32,816 nt of DNA, from NCBI GenBank assembly GCA_019415985.1, contig DXYE01000017.1, positions 1-32,816 of the forward strand. The letters are read 5' to 3'. The notes under the pieces were generated by a model. That model was not told the DNA's origin. It ran no database searches and saw only the letters and a list, made by a program, of their open reading frames with translations. This stretch comes from Clostridiales bacterium. Lineage in GTDB: Bacteria > Bacillota > Clostridia > Oscillospirales > CAG-272. Of the stretch, positions 1 to 8,553 are shown piece after piece; position 1 is the stretch's first letter, and each line of letters opens with the position of its first letter. The position numbers were made by a program, and so were the translations under genes.

Positions 1-879
1 CTTGCAGAAAAAGAATTCGACTTGAAACATAAAATCGAGGCCGGTCGCATCCACCAAATTTCACCGTCTAAAATCAAAGCAAATCCGTTTCAGCCGCGAA
101 AAATGTTTGAGGACGGTTCTATCATCGCACTTGCGGACAGCATACGGCGGTTTGGCATCCTACAGCCGCTGACGCTCCGTCCGCTGCGCGAGGATTCAGC
201 GCCATCGCATCGGACCTATGCCGAAAATTCACAGTTGTATGAACTTATTGCCGGAGAAAGGCGTCTACGCGCCGCAAAGCTGCTGGAGCTTGCGACGGTT
301 CCCTGTATCATTCTCGATGCGGATGACCGCCGTTCGGCGGAGCTTGCTTTGATCGAAAACCTGCAGCGGGAAAATTTAAATATGTTTGAGCAGGCCGGCG
401 CGATAGCCTCGTTGATCGACATTTACGCTTTGACGCAGGAGCAGATTGCCCGCCGACTTTCTGTCAGCCAATCCTACGTAGCGAACAAGCTCCGCATACT
501 CAGACTCAGTGAGAACGAGCGCGAGCTGATCCTAAAAGCAGGCCTCACAGAACGTCACGCGCGCGCCTTTCTTCGAATTCACGATCCGGACAAGCGCTTT
601 TCCGTTGTCATACATGCGGCAAAAAACAATTTAAATGTTGCGCAAACAGAGGAATACGTCGACCGTATCTTAGCAGACGTCGAGCACGCAAAACGCACGC
701 CGAACTGCCAAAAGCGCAAGGTTATCATCAAAGACATCGGTTTGTTTTTTAACGCGGTAGAAAAGGCTGTTAGTACGGTAAAGGATGCAGGCATTGATAT
801 TTTCAGCCAACGAGAGGAATGTGAAGAGGAGATACGATGGATTATCCGGATACCCAAGGCAGACCGCATACCTCAATAA
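1..879 (+). CDS. noc: Nucleoid occlusion protein Noc (ParB family), 5'-partial
   Basis: ParB/Noc-family CTP-dependent clamp. Noc normally binds its own DNA sites, recruits DNA to the membrane and blocks FtsZ assembly over the nucleoid. Visible: N-terminal ParB motif NPFQPRKMF, CTP-binding motif GERRLRAAK, the ALIENLQRE segment, and a helix-turn-helix (LTQEQIARRLSVSQSYVANK). The tail (KDAGIDIFSQ... EEEIRWIIRIPK) matches my memory of the B. subtilis Noc C-terminus (VEDSGVKL...IRIPK) rather than Spo0J, so I call Noc over a second ParB. The frame is open to base 1. A TTG at 22 exists but has no Shine-Dalgarno, so the N-terminus, including any membrane-targeting helix, probably lies outside the window. 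Followed by parS and soj, the usual Firmicute order. Confidence 0.85.
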   Translation, partial: LAEKEFDLKHKIEAGRIHQISPSKIKANPFQPRKMFEDGSIIALADSIRRFGILQPLTLRPLREDSAPSHRTYAENSQLYELIAGERRLRAAKLLELATVPCIILDADDRRSAELALIENLQRENLNMFEQAGAIASLIDIYALTQEQIARRLSVSQSYVANKLRILRLSENERELILKAGLTERHARAFLRIHDPDKRFSVVIHAAKNNLNVAQTEEYVDRILADVEHAKRTPNCQKRKVIIKDIGLFFNAVEKAVSTVKDAGIDIFSQREECEEEIRWIIRIPKADRIPQ

Positions 880-1004
880 GGGGAGGTATAAATGGTTGCA
901 ACAAAATTCCACCTGTTGGTTACATAGTATTTTTATTCAAAAAAAGCCCCGGCATTACATCCGATTAAAGAAAAAATTTCCAAAACGTCTTAAGGGAAAG
1001 AAAT

Positions 1005-1041
1005 CCGGCAAATGTTTCACGTGAAACATTTGCCGGTTTTT
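1005..1041 (+). terminator. noc terminator hairpin built on a parS site
   Basis: Positions 1005-1036 form a perfect 32-bp palindrome: CCGGCAAATGTTTCAC followed by its exact reverse complement. A T-run (TTTTT, 1037-1041) follows at once. In RNA this is a long hairpin with a U-tail, placed between noc and soj, so it reads as an intrinsic terminator. Its centre is parS. Termination is inferred. Confidence 0.65.
1013..1028. promoter_or_regulatory. parS site 1
   Basis: TGTTTCACGTGAAACA, an exact match to the canonical 16-bp ParB/Spo0J loading site. It is the centre of the 32-bp palindrome at 1005-1036 and lies 3' of noc, upstream of soj. Spo0J should load here as a CTP-dependent clamp and recruit SMC. 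Confidence 0.95.
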
Positions 1042-1077
1042 CCATTTCAACTGCTGCGATTACAGAACTGCAAAAAA

Positions 1078-1093
1078 TGTTTCACGTGAAACA
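1078..1093. promoter_or_regulatory. parS site 2
   Basis: Second exact TGTTTCACGTGAAACA, 65 bp after the first, with no extended palindrome or T-run. Two perfect sites in one intergenic region point to a main chromosomal parS locus. Confidence 0.95.
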
Positions 1094-1185
1094 TTTTACC
1101 ATCTAGAGCACAAAGCATCGTGCGTAAAATTTTTTCCATCCTTTGCATATTTCCATCCGATATCGCAGAATGTTCAATCCTTTTC

Positions 1186-1214
1186 TTGACAGCATTCTTT
1201 AATCATGATACAAT
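1186..1214 (+). promoter_or_regulatory. SigA-type promoter for soj
   Basis: TTGACA (1186-1191), a 17-bp spacer, then TACAAT (1209-1214). The predicted start near 1221 leaves a leader of about 36 nt to the GTG at 1257. This promoter lies downstream of both parS sites and of the hairpin, so soj can be transcribed independently of noc. Confidence 0.75.
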
Positions 1215-1256
1215 AATATTGATGCTATTTTTATCATGATCCAGAAAGGATGGAAA

Positions 1257-2045
1257 GTGTTCATGTCCGTCACGGAAGGGCGCTCTGCTAAAATTATAAC
1301 TTTTTCAAATCAAAAAGGCGGCGTCGGAAAATCCACCTCAGCCGTGAACATTGCCGCATCCGCCGGTATTTTGGGAAAACGCGTGCTCATTGTCGACGCA
1401 GATCCTCAGGGGAACACCACCAGCGGCTTTGGCATTTCCAAAAAAGCCATCCGATGTTCTATTTATGATGTTCTGATCCATCGCTCCGACATATCTTCTG
1501 CCGTCCTTCAAACGAACTATGACAACGTTTGGGCTATTCCTGCTAACATTTCACTCGCCGGTGCAGAATTTGAACTCGTCATGTCCGAACACAGGGAAAA
1601 CCGGCTGAAAAATGCACTGGATAACCTGAGGGATCAATTTGATTATATTTTTATCGACTGTCCACCGTCGCTTGGCATTTTGACCATCAACGCCTTGGTT
1701 GCGGCCGACGGATTCATCATACCCATGCAATGCGAATATTATGCGCTTGAGGGACTTTCCCAGCTCATGCTGAGCGTTAAACAGATCAAAAAACACTACA
1801 ACAGCCGCCTGAATCTTACGGGAATCCTCATCACCATGTACAACGGCCGCCTGAATCTTTCCGTTCAAGTGCTGTCGGAGCTCAAAAAGTACTATGCGGA
1901 CAAGCTCTTTTCCACGCCAATTGTCCGCAACGTGAAGCTCAGCGAGGCGCCCAGCTTCGGGATGCCAATCTACTATTACGACAAACACTCCAAGGGCGCG
2001 CATCTATACATGGAGGTCACAAAGGAGCTGTTCCAAAGAATATAA
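1257..2045 (+). CDS. soj: Chromosome partitioning ATPase ParA/Soj
   Basis: ParA-family ATPase that works with Spo0J/parS in origin segregation and modulates DnaA. Deviant Walker A KGGVGKST near the N-terminus (after KIITFSNQ), Walker A' VDADPQGN, Walker B region DYIFIDCPPSLG, and the family's C-terminal VRLSEAPSFG-like stretch (VKLSEAPSFGMPI). About 262 aa, normal length. Start: GTG 1257 has AAGGA 6 nt upstream. ATG 1263 is an alternative with a 12-nt gap. ATG 1236 is disfavoured because the promoter would leave almost no leader and no ribosome site. Followed by spo0J after 263 bp, a wide gap for a pair that usually overlaps or nearly so. Confidence 0.95.
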   Translation: MFMSVTEGRSAKIITFSNQKGGVGKSTSAVNIAASAGILGKRVLIVDADPQGNTTSGFGISKKAIRCSIYDVLIHRSDISSAVLQTNYDNVWAIPANISLAGAEFELVMSEHRENRLKNALDNLRDQFDYIFIDCPPSLGILTINALVAADGFIIPMQCEYYALEGLSQLMLSVKQIKKHYNSRLNLTGILITMYNGRLNLSVQVLSELKKYYADKLFSTPIVRNVKLSEAPSFGMPIYYYDKHSKGAHLYMEVTKELFQRI

Positions 2046-2308
2046 CCGGTCGTATTTGTGGCAGACTGAAGAAATACGGCTCATTTTCCTTTAAACGGTA
2101 TTGTACGTGTCCACGTGTGTTGCACTTATTTCGGGCTGCATAAACTTTTGCTATCTGAAAAGACGGTATTTTGGGCTTGATATGCGTAAAATCAACCATA
2201 TCCACAATGAAAGGCGGAACTCCTCTCTTTGTGGTTTACGCCGTTCAAAGAAAGCCGTTTTTTTTCGCAAATCCAGCCCCATTCCGAAAGGAGGATCCTA
2301 TCATAATT

Positions 2309-3238
2309 ATGGCTAAAAACACATTGGGACGGGGACTTGATTCCCTTTTCCTTGAAAATACGGCGGAAACAGGCGACCGCATCACCATGATCCGCCTGAG
2401 CGACATTGAGCCCAACCCCGATCAGCCGCGGCGCAGCTTTGATCCCGAATCGCTCGCTCAGCTCGCGGATTCCATCGCGGTGCACGGCGTCGTCTCGCCC
2501 ATCGCTGTACGTGAAAGCGGCGGCGACAGCGGTTTTTATCAAATCATAGCCGGTGAACGGCGCTGGCGGGCGGCTAAAATGGCAGGTCTTTCTGAAATCC
2601 CCGCTATGATTCTCGAAGCCGATGACGCAAAGGCCGCTCAGCTCGCACTGATCGAGAATTTGCAGCGCGAGGATCTCAATGCTGTGGAAGAGGCGCAGGC
2701 ATATCGCTCCCTGCTTGAGGAATACGGCATGACACAGGAGGACGCAGCACGGCAGATTGGTAAAAGCCGAAGCGCTATCGCCAATGCGCTTCGATTGCTG
2801 GATCTTCCGGAGAACATTCTTTCCCTGCTTGCCTCCGACCGGATCTCCGCCGGCCATGCGCGCGCGCTTCTTTCTGTTTCCGACCCGGAAGCACAGGCAT
2901 CCCTTGCCTCTATGATCTGCAAAAAGGGACTTTCCGTCCGGGAAACCGAGCTCTGGGTGCGGCGCTTAAAAGAGCAGCAATCCCCGCCGTCTGAATCGGA
3001 AACCGCTTCCCCCATGCGTCAAAGCTATTTTCGCGAGCTCGAAGCGCGCGCTGCTTCACGGCTCGGCCGCCGCTTTAAAATAACGCACTCCGGAAGCCGA
3101 CGAAAAATTGAGCTGTCCTTTACCGACGACGAAGACCTGGAGTGCCTGCTCCGTCAGCTTTGCGGGGATGATATCTTTACAGAATCACCGTCCGACAGCT
3201 TTGAAAGCGCTTTCGTAAAATTGAAAGATAAATTTTAG
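2309..3238 (+). CDS. spo0J: Chromosome partitioning protein ParB/Spo0J
   Basis: parS-binding CTPase clamp of the ParABS system, 309 aa. N-terminus MAKNTLGRGLDSLF is the classic ParB start that stimulates ParA. Then NPDQPRRSFD, the CTP-binding GERRWRAAK, ALIENLQREDLN, and the helix-turn-helix (MTQEDAARQIGKSRSAIANALRLL). The C-terminal dimerisation region ends LKDKF. Start chosen by family N-terminus. AAAGGAGG at 2287-2294 lies 14 nt upstream, a long spacing. A non-ATG start a few codons upstream (ATT/ATA/ATC) cannot be excluded. Codons favour C over G at third positions, unlike spoIIP nearby. Confidence 0.95.
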   Translation: MAKNTLGRGLDSLFLENTAETGDRITMIRLSDIEPNPDQPRRSFDPESLAQLADSIAVHGVVSPIAVRESGGDSGFYQIIAGERRWRAAKMAGLSEIPAMILEADDAKAAQLALIENLQREDLNAVEEAQAYRSLLEEYGMTQEDAARQIGKSRSAIANALRLLDLPENILSLLASDRISAGHARALLSVSDPEAQASLASMICKKGLSVRETELWVRRLKEQQSPPSESETASPMRQSYFRELEARAASRLGRRFKITHSGSRRKIELSFTDDEDLECLLRQLCGDDIFTESPSDSFESAFVKLKDKF

Positions 3239-3512
3239 GGTACAAAATCACCTCATTTTTTTCGTTGTTCTCAGACTTTTGGATCAACGACTCAAAAACC
3301 GGATGCGGTCGAGTTGCGTTTGTCCTCCGTCCGCCATAGTTATGGTGGGTGGTTTTGCGAAGCAAAATGGCTGCTCTTTTGGGCAGCGAAGGCCATAAAT
3401 CGGAGTTTGCAGGATTTATCTTTCATACCTTTTACCACCGTCATAAAAAAAAGAAGGCGACCGCGCTCTGCGACGCTCTTGCTTTTCGTTAGATAAAGAA
3501 AGGAAGTTTTTT
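3239..3512. other. spo0J-serS intergenic region
   Basis: 274 bp with no credible gene. It holds one copy of the 71-bp interspersed element (3345-3415) and a short inverted repeat (CGTTG...CAACG, about 3262-3289). I looked for a serine T-box leader upstream of serS. The T-box core (TGGNACCGCG) is absent. Confidence 0.5.
3345..3415 (+). repeat. 71-bp interspersed element, copy A
   Basis: Aligns without gaps to 18898-18968 at 56 of 71 positions (79%). Both begin GTGGGTGGTT and share GGCAGCGAA. This copy can fold two small hairpins: TTTTGC/GCAAAA with a GAA loop, and GCTGC/GCAGC. It lies in spacer DNA 3' of spo0J and 5' of serS. Confidence 0.6.
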
Positions 3513-4784
3513 ATGCTCGACATCAAACGCATCAAAGAGAATCCCGAGGCCGTGAAGAAGCGGCTTGCAGCACGCCGCGGGGATTACAGCAAACAGATAG
3601 ACCGTCTACTCGAGTGCGATGCTGTGCGCCGCGCTTTAATCGCTGATACAGAGTCCAAAAAAGCGGAGCAGAATACCGTCTCCAAGGATATTCCCCGCCT
3701 CAAGCGCGAAGGTGTTGACGTTGCGCCCGTTTTTGCAAAAATGAAGGAGCTGTCTACTGCTGTCAAAGCAGACGAGGAAAAGCTTTCAGCGATCGATGCA
3801 GAAATACGTCAGCTTCTGCTCTCAATTCCCAACCTTCCGCACGACTCTGTACCGGACGGCGCTGATGATACCGCGAACCCCGAGATTCTCCGCTGGGGGA
3901 CGCCCCGCACTTTTGAATTTGATCCGCTGCCCCATTGGGATCTCGGTGCAGCGCTCGGTATTCTGGATCCGGAAACTGCCGCAAAGGTCACGGGCACACG
4001 TTTCCATTTTCTGAAGGGGCTCGGCGCGCGTCTTGAGCGCGCCATCATCTCCTACTTTCTTGATACACATACCGCGAACGGCTACACGGAAATCCTTCCT
4101 CCCTACATGGTGAACCGAGCCTCCATGACCGGTACCGGTCAGCTTCCGAAATTTGAAGAGGACGCTTTTCACATCGAAAGCGAGGATTATTTCATGATCC
4201 CGACTGCCGAGGTTCCGGTGACCAATATGTACCGCGACGATATCCTCAATGGCGCCGAGCTTCCCCTTCGATACGCTGCTTATTCCGCCTGCTTCCGTGC
4301 CGAGGCCGGAAGCGCCGGACGCGATACGCGGGGGCTTATTCGCCAGCATCAGTTCGACAAGGTAGAACTCGTCCAATTCGTCCGACCCGAAACCTCCTAC
4401 GAGGCTTTAGAGGCGCTTACCCATGACGCACAGTCCGTGCTGGAGGGGCTCGGGCTGCCGCACCGCGTCGTTCTCCTGTGTACGGGAGACGTCGGTTTTT
4501 CATCAGCTAAGACCTATGATGTCGAGGTCTGGATGCCCTCGTACGGTCGTTATGTGGAGATCAGCTCCGCATCCAATTTTGAGGATTATCAGGCGCGGCG
4601 CGCCAATATAAAATTCAAGGACAACGCAGGGGATAAGGCGAAATTCGTTCATACTCTGAACGCGTCCGGCGTCGCAGTCGGCCGTACCATGGCAGCCATC
4701 TTAGAAAATTATCAGAACGCGGACGGAAGCGTTACCGTACCGGAAAAGCTGCGTCCCTACATGGGCTGCGACAGAATTGGTTAA
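3513..4784 (+). CDS. serS: Seryl-tRNA synthetase
   Basis: Class II aminoacyl-tRNA synthetase charging tRNA-Ser, cytosolic, 423 aa (normal length). N-terminal coiled-coil tRNA-binding arm at residues ~1-110 (starts MLDIKRIKENPEAVKKRL). Catalytic domain with motif 1 around PPYMVNRASMTGTGQLPKF, motif 2 ACFRAEAGSAGRDTRGLIRQHQF, and motif 3 NASGVAVGRTMAAILENYQ. ATG at 3513 preceded by AAAGGAAG with 7-nt spacing. Near-origin location beside the partition genes is common in Clostridia. Confidence 0.97.
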   Translation: MLDIKRIKENPEAVKKRLAARRGDYSKQIDRLLECDAVRRALIADTESKKAEQNTVSKDIPRLKREGVDVAPVFAKMKELSTAVKADEEKLSAIDAEIRQLLLSIPNLPHDSVPDGADDTANPEILRWGTPRTFEFDPLPHWDLGAALGILDPETAAKVTGTRFHFLKGLGARLERAIISYFLDTHTANGYTEILPPYMVNRASMTGTGQLPKFEEDAFHIESEDYFMIPTAEVPVTNMYRDDILNGAELPLRYAAYSACFRAEAGSAGRDTRGLIRQHQFDKVELVQFVRPETSYEALEALTHDAQSVLEGLGLPHRVVLLCTGDVGFSSAKTYDVEVWMPSYGRYVEISSASNFEDYQARRANIKFKDNAGDKAKFVHTLNASGVAVGRTMAAILENYQNADGSVTVPEKLRPYMGCDRIG

Positions 4785-5163
4785 ACGCACCGTACCTCTG
4801 CGGTTTCCGGTTTGCGCGTTGCTTTAGTACAAGTTGCTTGAGCAGTACAAGCACGTAGGTGAAAAGCGGCGTAAAGCATAAGACGTCTGTATGAAAAGCT
4901 CCTAAAAAGTAAAAACCGTTTGAACTGCAATATCCGCCAGTCTAACCTCTCTCTTACCATAGATTTATCCTGCTTTTTTATACTGAAAAACCTATGCAAA
5001 GAAGCTTTCAAAAGCATTTATTTGCTTTATAAATCTCCGCAGTCTTTCCGGCGCCGGCAGAATTCTCGCTTGTCCCTAAGTCAACTGCTTGCTCATGGCA
5101 ATCTGTTTGTTGTTTTAATAAATAATAATCGCCGTCTATTTTCCCGAAAGGAGGCTTTTCACC
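4785..5163. other. Intergenic region 3' of serS
   Basis: 379 bp with no supported gene. A direct repeat GTACAAG occurs twice near 4828-4855. No convincing terminator or sigma-A promoter was found. The last 20 bp carry the strong ribosome site of the next gene. Confidence 0.4.
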
Positions 5164-5676
5164 ATGTTTGATCTATTGAATGCGATTTTTCCCTCAACGA
5201 CCGACCTGTTGAATGTCATAATTATGGCGTTTTTCCTGGGTGCTGTCATTGCCGGATTTTTGATTCTTTATCAGAAACGCGCCTTGGGGAAGCTGGTTCG
5301 TGCACTGATCAAAACCGGCGCCACTACGCCGGAGACAGCGAAATCACTCAAAGATCTAAAGCTCGATTACCATTTTCTCATCCATCATTCCCTTCGCGCG
5401 CGCAGTTCGTTCCGTCGTGTCGTATCTGTCGTACCGGAGTCCCCGGAAGCAACGGGCGGCCTGAAGCACGGGGAGAAGAAGTCACGGGGAGACAGATCTG
5501 CCCTCCCGCTTTACATCGATGCCGCCAACCGCGAAAAGGCCGAGGCGCTGTACAGTGATAACGGCTCAGCCCTGATTCAGGTTCTTATTTCCCTGCTCGC
5601 GCTGTCTGTCGTAGCCTTTCTGTCCTATCTTATCGTGCCTATGCTGTTGGATTTCGCCGCTAATATGCTGTCCTGA
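5164..5676 (+). CDS. Conserved-type two-pass membrane protein, function unknown
   Basis: 170 aa. One transmembrane segment near residues 17-37 (VIIMAFFLGAVIAGFLILY), then a soluble basic segment (~38-135) with KTGATTPETAKSLKDL, and a second segment near residues 139-165 (VLISLLALSVVAFLSYLIVP). ATG 5164 has AAAGGAGG 9 nt upstream, an excellent site. I do not recognise a named family. I recall similar N-terminal-anchor/C-terminal-anchor hypotheticals in Clostridia but cannot name one. It stands alone between serS and a downstream terminator, so it is probably its own transcription unit. Confidence 0.8.
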   Translation: MFDLLNAIFPSTTDLLNVIIMAFFLGAVIAGFLILYQKRALGKLVRALIKTGATTPETAKSLKDLKLDYHFLIHHSLRARSSFRRVVSVVPESPEATGGLKHGEKKSRGDRSALPLYIDAANREKAEALYSDNGSALIQVLISLLALSVVAFLSYLIVPMLLDFAANMLS

Positions 5677-6550
5677 ATACCGCGCCTCCCCTTTTTCATT
5701 GGATATCGGTGTAGATACGGCTACAGAAGACAGGTGAGACGGGTTTCAGTTTTACCGCTGCACATCCGTCCGTCTGTCGCGGAAAAGCATAAAAAAGCAA
5801 ACAAAGGCATTAAAGGACTCAGATCACCGTATGCCTATGATCATAATCAGAAAGCAGCAGTAAACTAAGTTTTTTATCGGAAGACCCGCCAAAACAGTTT
5901 GTTTTGACGGGTCCTCTTTTCTTTTCTGTACTGCGCTGCCTCGAAGCTAGGGAGACCTCAGTTTCGGGCTTTTTGAATTTATGTGGGCAGACGTCCGCTG
6001 ATCTGCGTTAGGAACAAGTTGAGATTTACAAAATATTCACGATTCGGCGGAAATGAGGAAAACAAAACGGCAATGAAGGGAAACATAAAAAAAGGCTGTC
6101 GAAAAGCAAACAGTCGGGCAGTGTTTAAAGGACGAGCCATAAAAGATTGGCGTAAAAGAAAAAAAACGGGCGGCTCTCCGACATGCATAAGGGCGTGTCC
6201 GTATTTCATATAAATAGTTAACAGAGAGACTTATGCAGCCACAGAGGCCCTTTTTCGTAGCAGGAGAAATAAAACGGAAGCGCAATAATAAAGAGCCATG
6301 TATACCATTTTAGGGAACAACAATAAAAAAAGCACGCCGACAGCGGTATCATCGTATGAGGGATACCCGTTTACCGTACCCTCCGTGTCTTTCTTTCACT
6401 ATATGGCTGATTTGGTGATCCGCATCGCTGCTTGGCAGACCTGCAAGATACGAAAAAGGATAAGGATATACGGATAGAGGATAGAGGCGACAGAAAAAGG
6501 GGAATCAAAACCAAAACGGAAAATTGGAGACAGAGGAAAAGGGTGAGGAC
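5677..6550. other. Long intergenic region before spoIIP
   Basis: About 870 bp without a supported gene. It holds the terminator at 5883-5925 and a short hairpin (GGTATC...GATACC, about 6341-6365). After the terminator the + strand becomes purine-rich, a change in composition that continues through spoIIP. Short basic open frames here lack ribosome sites. No clear SigE or SigA promoter was found. Confidence 0.45.
5883..5925 (+). terminator. Intrinsic terminator after the membrane protein gene
   Basis: GACCCGCCAAAAC (5883-5895 region), loop AGTTT, GTTTTGACGGGTC (5901-5913): a 13-bp stem with one mismatch, followed by CTCTTTTCTTTT. It lies 3' of the + strand gene ending at 5676. Confidence 0.75.
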
Positions 6551-8062
6551 ATGAACGGAATCGGGGAACGGATCCGGCGATGGCATTCAGGCGCCGATAA
6601 ACGCACGGATCACAGGGGTAAACGGAAAGAACGATATGACTGCGGTTCATTCGGTACAGCCGACAGTCAAACAGGCCCGGAAAACAGCCAAGCCGATGGG
6701 GCGCAGGCGCAGGCGGAGGATAGAAAAGCCAGCAGAGACGAAACACGTTCCGACAGCTCCGCTTCGGGTACAAAGATGGGCGGCCGCAGGGAAAGAAAAG
6801 CAAACACGCACGCAGATAGTAAAGGACGCGGCCGCGCACAGGGCGGGCGAGAAAAAGAAAAGCTTTTGAGGTCACATCCCCTCGCTGGAAAATTCATACG
6901 GCTGTATCAAACCTTTCTGCTGTTCTTTTTTCTCTCCGTATCCGTGGTTTGCGTGACCTTTCTGGCTCTGTTCCAGGGGTACCAATGGCTTGAGAAGGGC
7001 GGCGTTCTAAAGCTGCTGCAATCAGATGTGACCGCCGGTGCAAAGCCGCTATCCTTTTCAGCCGAAGTCCTGCGCAGGACCGTGTATTTTTCATCTGCCG
7101 CAGAAGCCGCCGCTGTCTTTTGGGACGATACCGGGAACAATTCGCTTCTGCTACCGCCCTCGCTTCCATATATAACGGGCGACGAGCCGATCACTGAGCT
7201 TCCACCGCCTCAGGACGAAGAGACGATGAGCTTTGAAACCCTGTACAGCTATGACCGTTCTGCGGTACCTAAGGGCGCCTATCCAATTGTGCCGTTGGAT
7301 CTTTCCGGATCCCCCTCGGAGGGTGAGCTTTTGATGAGCAACTACAGCGGGCTCGATCTGGACCTCCAAACCTATCTGGACCGCGCTTATCCGATCGAGC
7401 CCTACGTACCGTCGGAGGAAGGGGAACCATTGGTGCTGATTCTGCACACGCATGGGACGGAGGCTTACGCAGACACAGGCATGTCGTATTTCACCGCTGA
7501 AACAGATGCGCCGCGGTCCCGAGATATTACAAAGAATGTAGTTGCCGTGGGAAATGCGATGGCCAAGGTCCTCAGAGGGGCCGGCATTCCCACGCTGCAC
7601 TGTGAGACAATGTTTGACGAGGAATCCTATACCGAGTCCTATGACAACGCGGCGGTGCAGATTCGTGCATACCTGAAGGAATATCCATCGATCCGCTACG
7701 TTTTCGACGTCCACAGGGATGCGATCATCCGGGAAAACGGCGATCGTGTGCGGCCCGTAACGCTCGTTGACGGAGAGAGCTGTGCACAGATAATGATCTT
7801 AGCAGGCACCAATGCAGGCGGCGCAGATTTCCCGTTTTGGGAGGATAATTTGACCGTAGGCGTACATCTTCAGAACAGGCTGAACACCTCTTACATACGC
7901 TTTGCGCGTCCGATAAACATCCGCGCAGCTGCTTTCAATCAGAAATTTGCGAACGGATCGCTGCTGTTTGAGGTTGGATCCTGCGGAAACACGCTGGAGG
8001 AAGCTGTGCGGGCAGGAGAGCATCTGGCAGCCTCTATTGCAGAATTGATTCTCGGTCAGTAA
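6551..8062 (+). CDS. spoIIP: Stage II sporulation protein P (cell-wall hydrolase)
   Basis: SpoIIP is the membrane-anchored amidase/endopeptidase that, with SpoIID and SpoIIM, thins septal peptidoglycan and drives engulfment. Visible: transmembrane helix at residues ~120-141 and a C-terminal SpoIIP domain with metal-binding motifs LILHTHGTEAY (~296-306) and VFDVHRDAI (~384-392), ending LFEVGSCGNTLEEA. At 503 aa it is longer than usual because of a ~115-residue, highly charged N-terminal tail before the membrane segment. Start uncertain: ATG 6551, TTG 6524 and ATG 6776 are all in frame and none has an ideal ribosome site. SpoIIP usually sits next to gpr, but here gpr is 7.6 kb away on the other strand. 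Confidence 0.93.
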   Translation: MNGIGERIRRWHSGADKRTDHRGKRKERYDCGSFGTADSQTGPENSQADGAQAQAEDRKASRDETRSDSSASGTKMGGRRERKANTHADSKGRGRAQGGREKEKLLRSHPLAGKFIRLYQTFLLFFFLSVSVVCVTFLALFQGYQWLEKGGVLKLLQSDVTAGAKPLSFSAEVLRRTVYFSSAAEAAAVFWDDTGNNSLLLPPSLPYITGDEPITELPPPQDEETMSFETLYSYDRSAVPKGAYPIVPLDLSGSPSEGELLMSNYSGLDLDLQTYLDRAYPIEPYVPSEEGEPLVLILHTHGTEAYADTGMSYFTAETDAPRSRDITKNVVAVGNAMAKVLRGAGIPTLHCETMFDEESYTESYDNAAVQIRAYLKEYPSIRYVFDVHRDAIIRENGDRVRPVTLVDGESCAQIMILAGTNAGGADFPFWEDNLTVGVHLQNRLNTSYIRFARPINIRAAAFNQKFANGSLLFEVGSCGNTLEEAVRAGEHLAASIAELILGQ

Positions 8063-8136
8063 AGCCCTTTGCGCGGGTAGGCGATTTTTCAAATTCTTTT
8101 TGCGCATGGCGCGCGGTCTGAACGGAAAGGTGGTCG

Positions 8137-8514
8137 GTGATTATAAAAACAGAGGATGTGGAAATGAGAGCAGAGGTGAAAGTAAAAGCAGAAGCGGAAG
8201 CTGCAGCAGGGGCAGGAGCAAAAGCGATCAAAAAAAAGGGAAAGGCTTACGGCCGGCGGCGGAGATGGATCGCTTTACTGCTCACAGCGGCGCTGCTGAC
8301 CGTGATCGTATTTAGCGCCCTGCTGAACACGGATCGGTCGGTATTCTATGTGGACAACGGACCCGCATACGTGAGGGTAGTCATCCTGGGCCGGGTATAT
8401 CAGATTGAAAAAAGACCGATTGAAAAGGCAGCGGCCATTTACAGAAGCCTTATAAAGAAGATGGGTGTCTTTCTCCCCTACTTTATGGGCGAACGCGTGT
8501 TGCAGCAGTCATGA
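8137..8514 (+). CDS. Small single-pass membrane protein, function unknown
   Basis: 125 aa. Charged and alanine-rich N-terminus, an arginine cluster (RRRR), one transmembrane helix at ~44-62, then a ~60-residue extracytoplasmic tail (ending GERVLQQS). GTG 8137 has GGAAAGG 6 nt upstream. ATG 8164 is an alternative. It follows spoIIP by 74 bp in the same direction and ends at a shared terminator, so it is probably co-transcribed and may be sporulation-linked (inference only). No family recognised. Confidence 0.6.
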   Translation: MIIKTEDVEMRAEVKVKAEAEAAAGAGAKAIKKKGKAYGRRRRWIALLLTAALLTVIVFSALLNTDRSVFYVDNGPAYVRVVILGRVYQIEKRPIEKAAAIYRSLIKKMGVFLPYFMGERVLQQS

Positions 8515-8553
8515 GCCTTAACAATAACGGCAGGATCTCTCTTTTGCATGACG

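Noticed and set aside
892..927. 11-codon ORF after noc with a strong GGGGAGG ribosome site (starts MVATKFHLLVT)
   Set aside because: Too short to judge. It may be a leader peptide or chance; no conservation evidence is available.
3239..3512. Possible serine T-box leader upstream of serS
   Set aside because: The nearest match (GGCGACCGCG near 3456) lacks the TGGNACCGCG core and there is no following terminator/antiterminator pair.
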